From assembly GCA_030435675.1 (NCBI GenBank), contig CM059625.1:10416001-10480000 (forward strand): a stretch of 64,000 nucleotides of DNA, in the 5' to 3' direction. Made by a program: the position numbers and the translations under genes. The first letter of the stretch is position 1, and the number at the start of each line of letters is the position of its first letter. This document shows positions 63,073 to 64,000 of this stretch, in pieces. Below the pieces are notes generated by a model. That model saw only the letters and a program-made list of their open reading frames with translations, was not told the DNA's origin and did not search any database. Source of the DNA: Steinernema hermaphroditum. Its lineage: Eukaryota; Nematoda; Chromadorea; Rhabditida; Steinernematidae.

Positions 63073-63430
63073 ATGAACGCCGTCGTCTACACTCTTGTGC
63101 TCGCCGGCTTCATCGGAACCTTTTGCTGCGGTGAAACGTTTATCAGTAAGTTTGCTTTTGATTCAGCGCACAATCTGAATGAAAAAAATGTTTAGGATCT
63201 GAACGAAACCCACTTCTGTTGACCATCCTTCGCCGCACTCCTAAGTCCATAGCGGCTCGGTTTCAGCCTACCAAGACGTATGTTTCTTCTTGACAAAGAG
63301 AGTAATAGAACTGTTCAGCATTGGATCGTACCCCGATAAGGACTGGAACGATGATTACATGGACGCCATGCGCCGGTTCATGGACGCCCAAGCTGCGAAG
63401 CGGTACTACTACAACGCCCGTGTCGGATAA
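63073..63430 (+). CDS. Small secreted protein, neuropeptide-like precursor
   Basis: Three exons (63073-63145, 63196-63277, 63319-63430) encode 88 residues in frame. A signal peptide (MNAVVYTLVLAGFIGTFCCG) is followed by a short basic propeptide with RR sites and a C-terminal half containing SYPDKDWNDDYMDAMRRFMD. The protein ends AAKRYYYNARVG then stop. KR is a prohormone-convertase site and a C-terminal Gly after it is an amidation donor, so cleavage would release an eight-residue peptide ending Val-amide. This layout is typical of neuropeptide precursors. The tail also faintly recalls long NPY/NPF peptides, though the usual RF- or RY-amide end is absent. No known nematode peptide family was recognised, so function is inference. 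Confidence 0.72.
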
Positions 63431-63493
63431 GAGAAGAAGAGCGTTTAATCGTTTAAAGAAGAAGTGTGATTACTGTTGCGCATCAGTTGTGAA

Positions 63494-64000
63494 CTAGTAA
63501 ACAATAAGCCAAAAGTTAAGTATAACATGGACACACAAAGCCGCTGTAACACCAAATTCGACGCGTTTCACAATTTGTCTTTTCGTGGCACATCCCTGCG
63601 TAGACTTGTAAAAATGGTTCATCACAATACGATAGATCAGAAGAAGACAGGTTTCGATCATCGAGACCATTGCCACTTTGGCTGAAACGTTCGCATCTAT
63701 CATCGACTTTGTGCGTATTTCCAAAAATACCACATAATGGAGTGCTGTCGTAGTTTGGCGGCAGACCTTTAATCATTACGGTAGAGTTGATGACTTGAAG
63801 GACGAGACAGCAGAAAAGCCAGATGATTGACGCGTAAGACTGCGCGACTGTCGCGGATGCAAAAGAAAATCTAAAGAAAAATACCGATATGTCTGCGCGC
63901 GAGACGTACAGTGTGAGCGCAAACGTAGGAAGAGAAGTGCTGAGGAAAAAATGCGTAGGGTTCCGGCGAAGTGTGATTTCGAAACGCACGTAGGAACGAG
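63494..64000 (-). CDS. Multi-pass membrane protein, possible chemoreceptor, partial
   Basis: This is the 3' end of a gene running off the right edge. The last exon is 63681-63494. The preceding one ends at 63731 and either begins at 63870 after a TTTAG acceptor or reads on past the window. The two join in frame through a 49-bp GT-AG intron. The product shows membrane segments (SYASIIWLFCCLVLQVI, VAMVSMIETCLLLIYRIV and VTAALCVHVILNFWLIVY) separated by short loops, as in nematode serpentine chemoreceptors. The family cannot be named from so little, and it ends within a hydrophobic segment, so it may be truncated or a pseudogene. It is convergent with the neuropeptide-like gene, with stops 64 bp apart. 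Confidence 0.5.

Overview
This is eukaryotic DNA from a nematode, most likely a rhabditid-type (clade V) worm. The evidence is a set of recognisably nematode genes: a cuticle collagen, a pha-2/HHEX homeobox gene, mtm-5, a tyramine-receptor-type GPCR and an ET-module protein. Introns are very short (mostly 39-52 bp, GT-AG), several start codons sit just downstream of trans-splice-like acceptors, and mariner/Tc1-family relics are present. Genus and species cannot be fixed from the sequence alone. There are no prokaryotic features, CRISPR arrays or rRNA genes, and I found no tRNA I could support. Exon structures below were assembled by eye from splice signals and reading-frame phase. Where I say the frame closes, the exon lengths sum to a multiple of three.

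Layout, left to right. 1-13 kb: a Ser-rich hypothetical (+), a degenerate Tc1-like transposon (-), a type I membrane protein with a long Asp-rich stretch (-), an unrecognised six-exon protein (-) and a small Cys-rich secreted protein (-). 18-20 kb: pha-2 (-). 22-23 kb: an internally deleted mariner flanked by a 57-bp direct repeat. 25.4-26.9 kb: alpha-tubulin (-). 28.3-36.4 kb: ETFRF1/LYRM5 (+), then a 30-exon mtm-5 (MTMR5/13 pseudophosphatase) (+), spaced like an operon. 40-48 kb: NOP16-like (+), a BTB/T1 protein (-), a gamma-glutamyltransferase (-) and a cuticle collagen (-). 48.3-49.8 kb: an ET-module, probably GPI-anchored protein (-). 55.6-57.9 kb: an aminergic GPCR, probably tyra-3 (+). 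58.5-59.5 kb: an atypical Ras-like GTPase (-). 61 kb: a second mariner relic. 63-64 kb: a small secreted, neuropeptide-like precursor (+) and the 3' end of a multi-pass membrane protein, possibly a chemoreceptor, running off the window (-).

Functionally this is a mixed euchromatic neighbourhood rather than one pathway. Housekeeping genes (tubulin, NOP16, ETFRF1, gamma-GT) sit among developmental (pha-2), neuronal signalling (GPCR, neuropeptide-like) and cuticle or surface genes. Two same-strand pairs (ETFRF1 to mtm-5, and gamma-GT to the BTB gene) have the roughly 300-400 bp gap between poly(A) signal and splice acceptor expected of nematode operons. I found no convincing wholly new system. 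The least explained items are the Asp-rich membrane protein, the six-exon hypothetical, the neuropeptide-like gene, the collagen with a hydrophobic C-terminus and an unexplained 232-codon open frame at 3.3-4.0 kb.
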